A stretch of 64,000 nt of DNA, taken from contig CAJTVN010000004.1 of assembly GCA_910579685.1 (NCBI GenBank), positions 1 to 64,000 of the forward strand, given 5' to 3'. The stretch comes from an uncultured Lachnospiraceae bacterium. Its GTDB lineage: Bacteria; Bacillota; Clostridia; Lachnospirales; Lachnospiraceae. The stretch's first letter is position 1. The number at the start of each line of letters is the position of its first letter. Below, in pieces: positions 52,019 through 61,185 of this stretch. The notes beneath the pieces are model-generated. The model searched no databases. It saw nothing but the letters and a program-made list of their open reading frames with translations, and was not told the DNA's origin. The position numbers were made by a program, and so were the translations under genes.

Positions 52019-53404
52019 TTATTCCTCCGGAAATATCACCGAGACCGCAGTTCCCTTCCCCACCTTGCTCTCAATACAGAGCCGGGCCCCGTGGAGCTGC
52101 GCAATCCTGACACACAGAGAGAGCCCCAGGCCGCAGCCTCCCTCCTTCCTGCTCCTGGCCTTGTCCACCATATAGAAGGCCTCCGTAACCCGCCGGATCT
52201 CCTCCCCGGGAATCCCGCAGCCCTGATCCTTCACCGTGATCCGGTTTTCTTCTCCCAGAAGGAAAACCGTGCCGCCTTCCGCGCTGGCTTTTGCCCCGTT
52301 ATCAATCAGATTCACAAGAAGACTGGTAAAAAGATCCCTGTCCACCTTCCGATCCTCCATGTGACAGGAATGCACAAGGGATATCCCCCTCTTTCTCAGA
52401 TGAAATTCCTCCAGGGACACCACCTGTAAAAACAGCTCCTCCATCCTTGTCTGTTCCAGATGTATACTGTCATTGTCATACATACCCACAAGGCTCATAA
52501 GCTTGCCGGACAGACGCTCCAGCCGCCTGCACTGCTCATAGATATGCAAAAGCGCCCTCTCCTTCTGTTCCTCCCTCAGGTTCACATGTAGCAGGGAATC
52601 GGAATAGCCGATGATGGAGGTCATGGGAGTCTTTAACTCGTGGGCAAGGCTTCCAAGCATCTGCCTGCGGCGCTCTGATTCCTCCGAAAGCTCCCTCACC
52701 TGTCCCTCGATCCTCTCCGCCATGGCGTTAAAATCAGCGGCAAGCATCCCCGTCTCGTCCCTGGTGCGCACATCCGCCCGCCTTGCAAAATCACCCTCCC
52801 GGATATCCCTGGCCGCCCTCTGCAGCTCCGAGAGAGGCCGCAGAATCCTTTTTGCCAGAAAAAACACCAGGAGGACGGCAAGAACCGCCATCCCAAAATA
52901 GACAGCCAGATAAAAAAAGGCCTGGTCACGGATATCCCTGTAGAGAGAGGAAATATCCCTGACCAGGATCAGTCTGTAATCCCCGCCTTCCGTCACCGGT
53001 ATTTTTTTTCCCGCAAGGAGGATATACTGCTCCCCCCGTCTCTGGATAACGCTGAACACCTTATCCCCATTCCACCTCTCGTCCCAGGGGTTTGCCAGCT
53101 CAAAGGACGTCTCATTGCAGATCACCTGATCCGGCCCCACGAGAATGTACTGCGACGCATCATATCTTTGCAGAAGAAAACCGAGATAAGAATTCCTGGT
53201 AGTATCGCGATACTCGCCAAGGGAGCTGCTCGCAATCTCCCGGGAGAGCGCATACGCCGTGGATTTCAGCTGCTGTTCATAATTTTCCATGGTTTTTCCC
53301 TGGTCATAGCTTGCGGAGTGGCTGATCACGATCCCCGCAAAAATCAGACTGGCAATCAGGAGAACCGATACCGTCACCAATGATAATTTCTGCCAAAGCT
53401 TCAT
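52019..53404 (-). CDS. Sensor histidine kinase, HAMP-HisKA type
   Basis: The 461-residue kinase has helices at about 8-30 and 160-185 flanking an extracellular sensor, HAMP (RILRPLSELQRAARDIREGD), the phospho-His box SLAHELKTPMTSIIGYSDSL, N box (LLVNLIDNGAKAS) and G boxes (DQGCGIP; GGCGLGLSL). Its start abuts the regulator stop codon. It probably senses envelope conditions and drives the DUF6034 gene just downstream. Confidence 0.93.
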   Translation of the reverse strand: MKLWQKLSLVTVSVLLIASLIFAGIVISHSASYDQGKTMENYEQQLKSTAYALSREIASSSLGEYRDTTRNSYLGFLLQRYDASQYILVGPDQVICNETSFELANPWDERWNGDKVFSVIQRRGEQYILLAGKKIPVTEGGDYRLILVRDISSLYRDIRDQAFFYLAVYFGMAVLAVLLVFFLAKRILRPLSELQRAARDIREGDFARRADVRTRDETGMLAADFNAMAERIEGQVRELSEESERRRQMLGSLAHELKTPMTSIIGYSDSLLHVNLREEQKERALLHIYEQCRRLERLSGKLMSLVGMYDNDSIHLEQTRMEELFLQVVSLEEFHLRKRGISLVHSCHMEDRKVDRDLFTSLLVNLIDNGAKASAEGGTVFLLGEENRITVKDQGCGIPGEEIRRVTEAFYMVDKARSRKEGGCGLGLSLCVRIAQLHGARLCIESKVGKGTAVSVIFPEE

Positions 53405-54091
53405 CTATTCCATATCCTCCAATCGATATCCTGTCTTGGAAATGGTCCGGATCACGTCATGGAAGCCCAGCTTTTTGCGAAGCTGTCCGATATGCACGTC
53501 CACGGTTCTGGTCTCTCCCACATAATCCGTTCCCCAGATTCTGTTAAGCAGCTCCTGCCTGCTGAACGCTATGTTCTTTTCCAGTGCAAGCGTTACCAGG
53601 AGCTCATATTCCATGGGCTTTAAAGCCACTCTCTCCCCTTTTCTCATGACGCTGTGCTTCTCCAGATCAATGACCACGTCCCGGATCTGTATCTGTCTGC
53701 GTCCCCTTCCGGTTCTTTTCAGCACCTTTTCCATCCGCACCAGAAGTTCCAGCACCTCAAAGGGCTTAACGATATAGTCCTCCGCTCCCGCCTTGAGACC
53801 GTGTACCTTGGAGACCACGTCCGCCTTTGCCGTCAGGAAAATAACAGGTATCTTCGCCCTCTCCAGATCCTCCAAGAGAGCAAAGCCGTCCTTTCCCGGC
53901 AGCATCACGTCTACAAGGGCAAGAGAGATTTCCCCGGCCCTTTCTCCGTCGGCCTCCGTCCCGGTTATGAAGGCCTCCGCCTCCAGTCCGTCAAGGAAAG
54001 GGACCGGCTCATAGCCGGCCGCTTCCAGATTCATGCAGATCAGCTCTGATATGGAATTGTCATCCTCGATCACCAGAATTTTGGTTTTCAC
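53405..54091 (-). CDS. OmpR-family response regulator
   Basis: The 228-residue protein has phospho-Asp in SLALVDVMLPGKDGFALLED, Lys in DYIVKPFEVLEL, and a winged-helix domain (SVMRKGERVALKPMEYELLV; VDVHIGQLRKKLG). It is the first gene of the regulator-kinase pair. A possible TAAAAT -10 element lies about 30 bases upstream. Confidence 0.94.
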   Translation of the reverse strand: MKTKILVIEDDNSISELICMNLEAAGYEPVPFLDGLEAEAFITGTEADGERAGEISLALVDVMLPGKDGFALLEDLERAKIPVIFLTAKADVVSKVHGLKAGAEDYIVKPFEVLELLVRMEKVLKRTGRGRRQIQIRDVVIDLEKHSVMRKGERVALKPMEYELLVTLALEKNIAFSRQELLNRIWGTDYVGETRTVDVHIGQLRKKLGFHDVIRTISKTGYRLEDME

Positions 54092-54137
54092 GTTCCGCCC
54101 CTCCTGTGTTCAATCTATTTTACCACAGAAGGAGAAA

Positions 54138-54177
54138 GAAAAAAGCATCAAATTGTAAACAATTTGATGCTTTTTCC
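54138..54177 (-). terminator. Terminator of the YesM-type kinase gene
   Basis: A perfect 16-bp stem AAAAAGCATCAAATTG with 4-base loop and T-run, 14 bases after the kinase stop. The word shared with the box at 51992-52004 lies inside it. Confidence 0.85.
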
Positions 54178-54189
54178 TCCTATCCTCCG

Positions 54190-55923
54190 CTATTCCCGTT
54201 TTGCCGGTATCCGTATCTCCACCACTGCACCGCAGTGCTCCGTCATATTGAAAAAATTGATCTCCGCCTTATCGCCATACATGATCTCAAGACGTTTCAG
54301 AGTGTTCTGTATACCCACGTGCTTTCTGCCATTGTATTCAATGCTTTTATTATTTTTGATTTTGTACAGGGCCTCGTCTGTGAAGCCTTCGCCAGTGTCC
54401 GAAATACAAATATAGAGATAATCCTCTCCCCTGTACTTCTCCGCCACAATATAGAGCGTGATCTCCACGGTTCTCTCAAAGGTCACTCCATGATTTATGG
54501 CATTTTCCACAAACACCTGCAGCACCAAGGGCGGGATCAGGCATTCTTCCACCCCTTCGTCCATAATCACCTCAAACTGGAAGAAATCCTCATATCGGAG
54601 CTTCTGTATGGCAATATAGTCCCTGATATGGGCCACCTCCTGCCTGATCTGACGCAAAGCATAGGAATCATTGATCACGTACCGGAGATAATCGGAGAGC
54701 TTCTCGGATATCTCCAGGATGTCCTCCGCATGGTGCATTTCCGCCATTCCGTGAATCACGCTGATGCAGTTCAGGTAAAAATGCGGCCTGATCTGCTCCT
54801 GCACGTATTCCAGCTCTGTGCGGCTGTGCAGCAGCTCCTTCTCATAGACGGCGATCTTGAGCGACTGGATCTGGCGCATCATCTCCCGAAACTCCTTACT
54901 GGCCATCTCCAGCTCCATGATTCGGTTGTCTTCTATATTATGAAGCCATTTCTCCTCCTCAGGATCACTGAGTTTTCTAACAAACTGGTGCATGGGAGTG
55001 AGAATCCTCCGGTAGTAGCCGAAAGCGATCATAATGATAATCAGAATAATGCCGACTGCAAGGGCCGTGCTGACAAACTGCAAAATCATGATCCGATCCA
55101 GGATCCCTTCCGTTGGCGCTATAAGAAGATTCAGCTGTCCAATCCTGCCGAGTTGATAGGAATGTACCGTGGATCCTGCAAATCCCTTCTCCAGAGCCTG
55201 CATCACCATCCTCTTTTCCTGCTCTTTCTGCTGCATCACAACCTCACCGCTCTCGGTGACAAAAAAGGGAATCCCCTCATACCCCAGATTGCTGATGTTA
55301 AAATTTGAAAACAGATCATCCAGACTGATGATACAGCCCACAACCTTTCCTTTCACCTCATAAAAGCAAAACAGGTATATATCATCTCTCACCAGGAAAA
55401 AATTCCATTCGGAACGTTCCGTTTGTCCGGAAAGATACCCTTTTATCATCTCCTTCAATCCCAGAGCCAGTTCGCTCTTGGTACTCATGGGAAAATAGAG
55501 ATGGTTGTCCAGTATCAGAAAATCCGCTGAAACCACATATTCATAAAAAAAGTACTTGCCGCCATAGCGGATCCGCAGAATTTTGTTCAGGGAAACGATA
55601 TCCTCCAGCAGCTTGTAATAAGCCGTCATGTCCGGCGTGATGTCACAAGGCAGGCTGTCAATATCTTTATCCTGCTGGATCAGATACACTATCTCCGAGT
55701 TGATCTTGCTGATATCCTCATTGACTCTGGTGGCGTTAGCCGCCGCCATATCCTGCATATAGCGATAGGACATCTCCCTGGCCTCGTCCACACTCTCAAA
55801 CATAAAGACAAAGAGAAGGAGAAACAACATGCATACCGGTATCATAAACTGTATTGCAATATACATCATAGACTGACTTTTCCTGATCTTCCGATTTTTT
55901 TCCTCTCGCCCCGTCCTTTTCAT
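54190..55923 (-). CDS. YesM-type sensor histidine kinase
   Basis: The 577-residue kinase has helices near 22-42 and 285-307 around an extracellular sensor. The kinase block reads QEQIRPHFYLNCISVIHGMA where most relatives have QINPHFLYN; the phospho-His is kept. The HATPase_c part has VFVENAINHGVTFE and DTGEGFTDEALY. It lies at the far end of the second uptake locus, 28 bases after the GH31 pseudogene, and may pair with the regulator at 61186-62718. Confidence 0.9.
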   Translation of the reverse strand: MKRTGREEKNRKIRKSQSMMYIAIQFMIPVCMLFLLLFVFMFESVDEAREMSYRYMQDMAAANATRVNEDISKINSEIVYLIQQDKDIDSLPCDITPDMTAYYKLLEDIVSLNKILRIRYGGKYFFYEYVVSADFLILDNHLYFPMSTKSELALGLKEMIKGYLSGQTERSEWNFFLVRDDIYLFCFYEVKGKVVGCIISLDDLFSNFNISNLGYEGIPFFVTESGEVVMQQKEQEKRMVMQALEKGFAGSTVHSYQLGRIGQLNLLIAPTEGILDRIMILQFVSTALAVGIILIIIMIAFGYYRRILTPMHQFVRKLSDPEEEKWLHNIEDNRIMELEMASKEFREMMRQIQSLKIAVYEKELLHSRTELEYVQEQIRPHFYLNCISVIHGMAEMHHAEDILEISEKLSDYLRYVINDSYALRQIRQEVAHIRDYIAIQKLRYEDFFQFEVIMDEGVEECLIPPLVLQVFVENAINHGVTFERTVEITLYIVAEKYRGEDYLYICISDTGEGFTDEALYKIKNNKSIEYNGRKHVGIQNTLKRLEIMYGDKAEINFFNMTEHCGAVVEIRIPAKRE

Positions 55924-55950
55924 GATACCCCTCCTTACTGCCCGCTTCCT

Positions 55951-57336
55951 TTAAGCTGTAAGAATCTCCGCCAGTGCTCCATACAGATCCGGATTCAGCC
56001 CAAGAGACAGCAGACTGCCCAGAAGATATCCCGCACCCTTGCCGGATTCCAGAATGCCAAGAGCGCCTTCCTTTTGTATCATCTGTATTTCGGCACGATC
56101 CAGAATCTCAAAACAGCGTTCCAATACTCTGTTGTCCCCGTACTTCCTTTCCCTCAAATATACAACAGATTCTTGATCCGCGGAAACATTTTTTACCTCT
56201 ATTTCAATTCTTCCCTTCCCTTTTATGACCGCAGCCGGGTTCTGACCCGCCTCCTTTCGGACTTCCAGCGCCTTCGCGTCTTCAATTCCCCAGAAGGTAA
56301 TTCGATAATCCCGCTTTTCCGGAATCAGGGAAAGGTCGCCCGTGGCCTTCCGGATCACCAGGCTTCCCTCTTCCTCCTTCCATTCCAACGAAGTTCTTAC
56401 ACATTTTCCGCTTTGGTAATCCGCAGTGATATTATCATCCTCATACAGGGTAAAGCTGCCATCCTGTCCTGTGTACACGTGAAGATGGAGTGCTTGCGGA
56501 TTCCTGAGCGCATCCTCCATGCAGTCTTCTTGAAAGGGAATGATCTCGCCGGCTTTGGCAAATACCGGTATAGAGGTAATGTCCCGATACAAGTTCATCT
56601 TTCTTCCCCCTTGATAGCGCAGACCTGTAAAAATGTCATACCACTCGCCCTCCGGAATCCATACCGTGGTTCTTGCCATCCTTAGCTTTTTGATGCAGGG
56701 AGTAGTGACCGCCGCTACCATGAGAGCACTGCCGAATAAATACTGGTTCGGTACCTGATAGGCACACCTCTGTTCCGGATAAAAATAATACATGGGCAAT
56801 ACCACCGGAATTCCCTGTTCATACTGTCTGTGATTCATGGTATAGAGATAGGGCAGCATCTTATGTCGCAGCCGAAGGAAGTTCTCCATCACCTCCCGGA
56901 TCTCCTGCCTGTAGCGCCAGGGCTCTTTGGAATTAAATTGGCTGTTGGAGGAATGCAGCTGCATAACAGGCGAAAAGACTCCGTACTGCACCCATCTTCC
57001 GGCAAGCTCGTCATCAGTCGATCCACCAGAAATCAACGCCCTCCTTCTCAAGGGGATGATGCAGATACTCAAAATAAGCCTCCATAAACTTCTCGTCCGC
57101 CACGTCAAAGACAATGGGCAGACCGCTCCCCGGATCCATCCTGAGCGCCTCTCCCATCTTTTCATAGGCATCCTCATAATCCCGGACACCATCTGCAGGA
57201 TGCACATTCAAAGTCACATGCAGCCCCTTGTCATGAAGCCAGGTAAGGAATCTCTCCGGATCCGGTAATGCTCCCCCTTCTTTACGTTCTCCTGTCTGCA
57301 AAGAGGATTTGTTTCGATCCGATAACGCTCCTTCAT
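55951..57336 (-). pseudogene. Degraded GH31 alpha-glucosidase
   Basis: An intact start is present: ATG 57336 after AGGAGAAGG with the GH31-like MKERYRIETNPLCRQENVKK. This jumps in another frame to LPDPERFLTWLHDKGLHVTL-N, from the barrel, which reaches VDFWWID and a stop at 57014. The next block, DDELAGRWVQYGVFSPVMQL-HSSN, continues in a third frame to 55951. The region that should hold SRYAGxGSHRYPVGFSGDT, with the acid/base Asp, is missing. At least two deletions and two frame changes make it non-functional. Confidence 0.85.
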
Positions 57337-57449
57337 GTTTCCTTCTCCTTTCATGATTCCCAATTATCCGCCCGGGAATCCTGTAAAACAGGGCCGGTAC
57401 CTGTCTTTTGTCCACAGATACCGGCCCTCCTGCCTGTCACGTCAACTAA

Positions 57450-59105
57450 TTAATCTACGATCGCTTTATATGCCGCATAAGCGTCATTGTGGATTTCCAG
57501 CACTTCCTGGAGCCCCATCTGATTCAGCTGATCCAGATAAGCGTCCCATTCCTCATCAATACCGCCGTCTACCACCCAGTGGGCATACTGTGAGGAAGCA
57601 TAGTTATTGATGTCCGTGGTCAGGCTTGCGAGCCTTGTGAGCTGATCAGCCGTATAGCTTACTACCGGGAAAGCAATGTCCGATGCATGCGGCGCATTTA
57701 CCGCATCCTGTGCCAGCTTCACGCCGTCGCCCTGGCTCTCGGGCAGAATCACCTTGCTCTGGAATTCCTCCGTCATATACTTGGGCCCGAAATCTCTCAT
57801 GGAGAAGAACCATGCCGAAGTGTCGAGAGTTGTTCCGTCAGCCGGGATCAGTACCTCATAGGTTCCGTCCTCGTTTTCCTGAATCTGATCCGGAATCGAG
57901 CCGTAGTAGGTCTGCAGGGACACCAGATCCGTGTAGAAATCATCCGCCCACTGCAGGAGCTTGTCAGGGTTCTTGCACTGCGTGGTGATAACCAGCTCTC
58001 TGTTTGCAATGTCCAGATAGGTGGGATCGGATTCCACATAGCGCTTTCCGTCCGGCCCTGCCACTGCCTCACAGAGCTCAAACTGTTCCGCATTTGCTCC
58101 CATCTCCGCATCCGCCGTCCAGGCAAACACGAGACCTGTCTGGGAGCCGCCCTCCGCCTGTCTCTTGGCAGTAGCCATGGAAGTATCCTGCGTGAAGTAT
58201 TCCTGATCCAGGCAGCCGGAAGCATAGAGCTCGTGCGCCCACTTGGTGGCTTCCTTAAAATGATCCGTGACCGGTACATAGGCCGGGTTTCCGGATTCGT
58301 CGATCTGCATGAAGTTGCCGGTTCTGCTGACAATGGTTCCGAAGGGAGCAAGCAGATTGCTCAGGTCTCCGGAAAGAGAGCCCGCATTGGTGTAGGGGAT
58401 CTCATTGTTCGGATCTCCGTCCCCGTCCGCATCCTGCTCCTTGAATGCCTTGAGCACATCCGTAAGTTCCTCGTAGGTTGTGGGCATGTCAAGTCCCAGA
58501 TTGTCGAGCCACTGCTTATTGATATACATGGAGTTAGCTACCTTGGGACGCAGCGGAAGCTTTTTCACCAGGCTGTAGATCTCCCCGTCTCGGTTCTGGG
58601 CCGCCGCCTTCAGCTCCGGCTCCTTCTCAAAGATAGCCGTAAGGTTTGGCATGTTCTTCTCGATCCCGTCGGAAAGCTCCACGAAATAATCCTTATTCTG
58701 GGCAATATCCGTCTCTGACAGACAGATAGACCCGAAGAATGCGTCCGGGAGATCTCCGGATGCCAGAAGCAGAGATTTCTGCTCCGTCCAGTCGCTGTTG
58801 TAATATACCTGCCAGTTGATCTTTATGTTGTGCTTATCCTCCAGCTCCTTCATGATTCCCTGATTCATGAAATCGTTGGGCCATGCATCCGTCCATCTCA
58901 CGGTTGCGATGGTAAATGTCTCCACCCCTTCAGAGTCTCCCGCATCCGCCGTATCTTCACTGCCCTGGGAACCTGTATCCGCCGCTGCATCGCCGCTGTC
59001 CGCCGACGACTGACCGCCGCCTCCCCCGCAGCCTGCCAGAGATCCCATCACCATAGCTGCCGCAAGAATACCGCCCAGCAGCTTTCCCACTGTTTTCTTC
59101 TTCAT
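57450..59105 (-). CDS. Sugar ABC transporter substrate-binding lipoprotein
   Basis: A 551-residue lipoprotein (signal MKKKTVGKLLGGILAAAMVM-GSLAGC, lipid Cys26) with a Gly/Ser/Asp-rich linker and a family 1 solute-binding fold (VRWTDAWPNDFMNQGIMKEL; SLQTYYGSIPDQIQENEDGT). An EF-hand-like loop DADGDGDPNNEIPY near residue 240 may bind calcium, as in related alginate-binding proteins. It belongs to the permeases encoded upstream and delivers an oligosaccharide of unknown type. Confidence 0.9.
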   Translation of the reverse strand: MKKKTVGKLLGGILAAAMVMGSLAGCGGGGGQSSADSGDAAADTGSQGSEDTADAGDSEGVETFTIATVRWTDAWPNDFMNQGIMKELEDKHNIKINWQVYYNSDWTEQKSLLLASGDLPDAFFGSICLSETDIAQNKDYFVELSDGIEKNMPNLTAIFEKEPELKAAAQNRDGEIYSLVKKLPLRPKVANSMYINKQWLDNLGLDMPTTYEELTDVLKAFKEQDADGDGDPNNEIPYTNAGSLSGDLSNLLAPFGTIVSRTGNFMQIDESGNPAYVPVTDHFKEATKWAHELYASGCLDQEYFTQDTSMATAKRQAEGGSQTGLVFAWTADAEMGANAEQFELCEAVAGPDGKRYVESDPTYLDIANRELVITTQCKNPDKLLQWADDFYTDLVSLQTYYGSIPDQIQENEDGTYEVLIPADGTTLDTSAWFFSMRDFGPKYMTEEFQSKVILPESQGDGVKLAQDAVNAPHASDIAFPVVSYTADQLTRLASLTTDINNYASSQYAHWVVDGGIDEEWDAYLDQLNQMGLQEVLEIHNDAYAAYKAIVD

Positions 59106-59179
59106 ATTTCTTCCTCCTTATCTTGTTCTCCTTTTTTATAATAAGCCAGTGTATGGCTATTATACGTTTCTTCCGGGTT

Positions 59180-60082
59180 TTAACCCTTTACCGCTCCGAT
59201 CATAACGCCCTGATTAAAATACTTCTGCACGAAGGGATACATACACATGATCGGCGCTGACGATACCACGATCACGCCGTATTTGATCAGCTCCGCCGCC
59301 TGCCTCGCCTCGGTGGCAGCCGTTCCCGTCATCATCATGCTCATGGTCTGATTGCTGATCAGGATATTCCGCAGAACAATCTGCAAAGGCTGCAGCACAT
59401 CGCTGCGCAGGTAAATCAGGGCGTTGAAGTAAGCGTTCCAGTGTCCCACCGCCGACCACAGGGCAATGACCGCAATCACCGCTTTTGACAGGGGTAGCAC
59501 GATCTTAAAGAAAAAGGTCAGATTCCCGCAGCCGTCAATCTGGGCCGCCTCCCACAGGTCATCCGGAATGTTATTGGAAAAGAAGGTTCTTCCCACAATG
59601 ATGTAGTATGTGATAACGGAAAAGGGAAGAATCATGACCCATCTGGTATCCAGCAGTCCGAAATTCTTTACGATCAGGTACGTCGGTATCAGGCCGCCTC
59701 CAAAGAACATGGGAACCAGATAGTAAAAGGTGATCAGCTTTTTCCCAATCAGATCCTTTCTGGAGAGTGCATAGGATGCCGATATGTTCACGATCAGATT
59801 CATGCCTGTTCCCAGCAGCGCATAGATGATCGTATTTTTGTAACCCACCCACAGCTGCTTATAGTTGAGGAGCTGCTCGTACCCCCTCATATTAATCCCC
59901 TTCGGCCAGAGCACGATATTGCCGCTGGACACATCTGTGGGATTGCTGATTGATGCAATCACGATAAAGTACATGGGGTACAGGGTAATTATGACAAGAA
60001 GCGCCGCCGTCAAATAAATTATGAAATCAAAAATTTTGTCTTCCTTTGATTTTCTGATCCTGTTTTTTACTGTACTGTTCAT
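59180..60082 (-). CDS. Carbohydrate ABC transporter permease, LplC/YtcP type
   Basis: The 300-residue six-helix protein has the EAA loop WEAAQIDGCGNLTFFFKIVL-P and ends in GVMIGAVKG. It is located between the other permease (8 bases upstream) and the binding protein, and pairs with them. Confidence 0.92.
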   Translation of the reverse strand: MNSTVKNRIRKSKEDKIFDFIIYLTAALLVIITLYPMYFIVIASISNPTDVSSGNIVLWPKGINMRGYEQLLNYKQLWVGYKNTIIYALLGTGMNLIVNISASYALSRKDLIGKKLITFYYLVPMFFGGGLIPTYLIVKNFGLLDTRWVMILPFSVITYYIIVGRTFFSNNIPDDLWEAAQIDGCGNLTFFFKIVLPLSKAVIAVIALWSAVGHWNAYFNALIYLRSDVLQPLQIVLRNILISNQTMSMMMTGTAATEARQAAELIKYGVIVVSSAPIMCMYPFVQKYFNQGVMIGAVKG

Positions 60083-60090
60083 AACTCCTC

Positions 60091-61023
60091 CTATACCAAT
60101 GACGTATCGCTCATTTTCGATGATATATAGTTCACCGCAAGCAGCAGGGCAAGGTTGATCAGGTTGTTGAATAATCCGATTGCCGATGAGAGAGAATACT
60201 GACTGCTCACAAGACCCATCTTATATACGTAGGTTGAGATGATCTCACTGGATGCCGTGTTCAGGTTATTCTGAAGCAGATACACCTTTTCAAACCCAAC
60301 ACTCATCACGCTGCCCATACGCAGGATAAACATGATGGTTGCCGTGGGCATCAGCAGCGGAATGTCAATCTTCATCATTTTCTGCCACTTGGAAGCGCCA
60401 TCCACTGTGGCCGCCTCATAGAGTGACGGGTCAATTGCCGAGAGCGCCGCTATGTACAGGATGCTGTCCCACCCCAGATGCTGCCACACCTCGGTCCACA
60501 CATAGACGCTGGGAAAGGCGGAAGGAAGCCCCATCACGTTTGGCATCTGAATCCCCACAAGGCTCAGAAGCTTTGCGATCACGCCGGAACTCGGGGACAA
60601 AAACAGGATAATCATACCGCACATGACAACGGTGGATATGAAGTGGGGAAGATAAGTGGATACCTGAAAAAATTTTTTAAACTTTCCCGCTCTCATCTGA
60701 TTGCAGACCAGCGCAAGCAGAATCGGCAGCGGAAACGTCACCGCAATACTGTAAATACTGAGTACCAGTGTATTCTTGATCGTGGGCCAGAACTGATACG
60801 AATTGAAATACTGCTTAAAATACTTAAGTCCCGCCCAGGAACTTCCCATAATGCCCTTGGCCGGTGAGAAATCCTTGAAAGCGATCACCACGCCATACAT
60901 GGGCATATAAGTAAACAGAAATAAAATAATGACTGACGGCAAAAGCAACAGATACAGAGCCCGGTTGCTGTAAAGTTTATGCCATATGTTACTCCTTTTG
61001 CTTACCGCTTTTACCTTACCCAT
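60091..61023 (-). CDS. Sugar ABC transporter permease, LplB type
   Basis: I use ATG 61023, 7 bases after AAAGGAGG; a TTG lies one codon upstream. The 310-residue protein has six helices and the EAA loop YEAATVDGASKWQKMMKIDI-P. It is the first gene of the second uptake operon. The ATPase must be supplied from elsewhere. Confidence 0.92.
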   Translation of the reverse strand: MGKVKAVSKRSNIWHKLYSNRALYLLLLPSVIILFLFTYMPMYGVVIAFKDFSPAKGIMGSSWAGLKYFKQYFNSYQFWPTIKNTLVLSIYSIAVTFPLPILLALVCNQMRAGKFKKFFQVSTYLPHFISTVVMCGMIILFLSPSSGVIAKLLSLVGIQMPNVMGLPSAFPSVYVWTEVWQHLGWDSILYIAALSAIDPSLYEAATVDGASKWQKMMKIDIPLLMPTATIMFILRMGSVMSVGFEKVYLLQNNLNTASSEIISTYVYKMGLVSSQYSLSSAIGLFNNLINLALLLAVNYISSKMSDTSLV

Positions 61024-61111
61024 CAATATGCCTCCTTTTATTTTCCTGATTTATGAGTTTTATTTTATCGATTCGGGGTCTTAAGCTCTATAAAAATTCA
61101 GTCTTTCGGAT

Positions 61112-61143
61112 AACAAAAAAAAGCAGAGTTTCGTCAACCTGCT
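61112..61143 (-). terminator. Terminator after the AraC-type regulator gene
   Basis: AGCAGGTTGACGAAACTCTGCT followed by eight T residues on the - strand separates the regulator gene from the uptake operon. Confidence 0.75.
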
Positions 61144-61185
61144 TTTCTTTTTCTGTCACAGCCAGTTTTCTATGTCAGATTTTTG

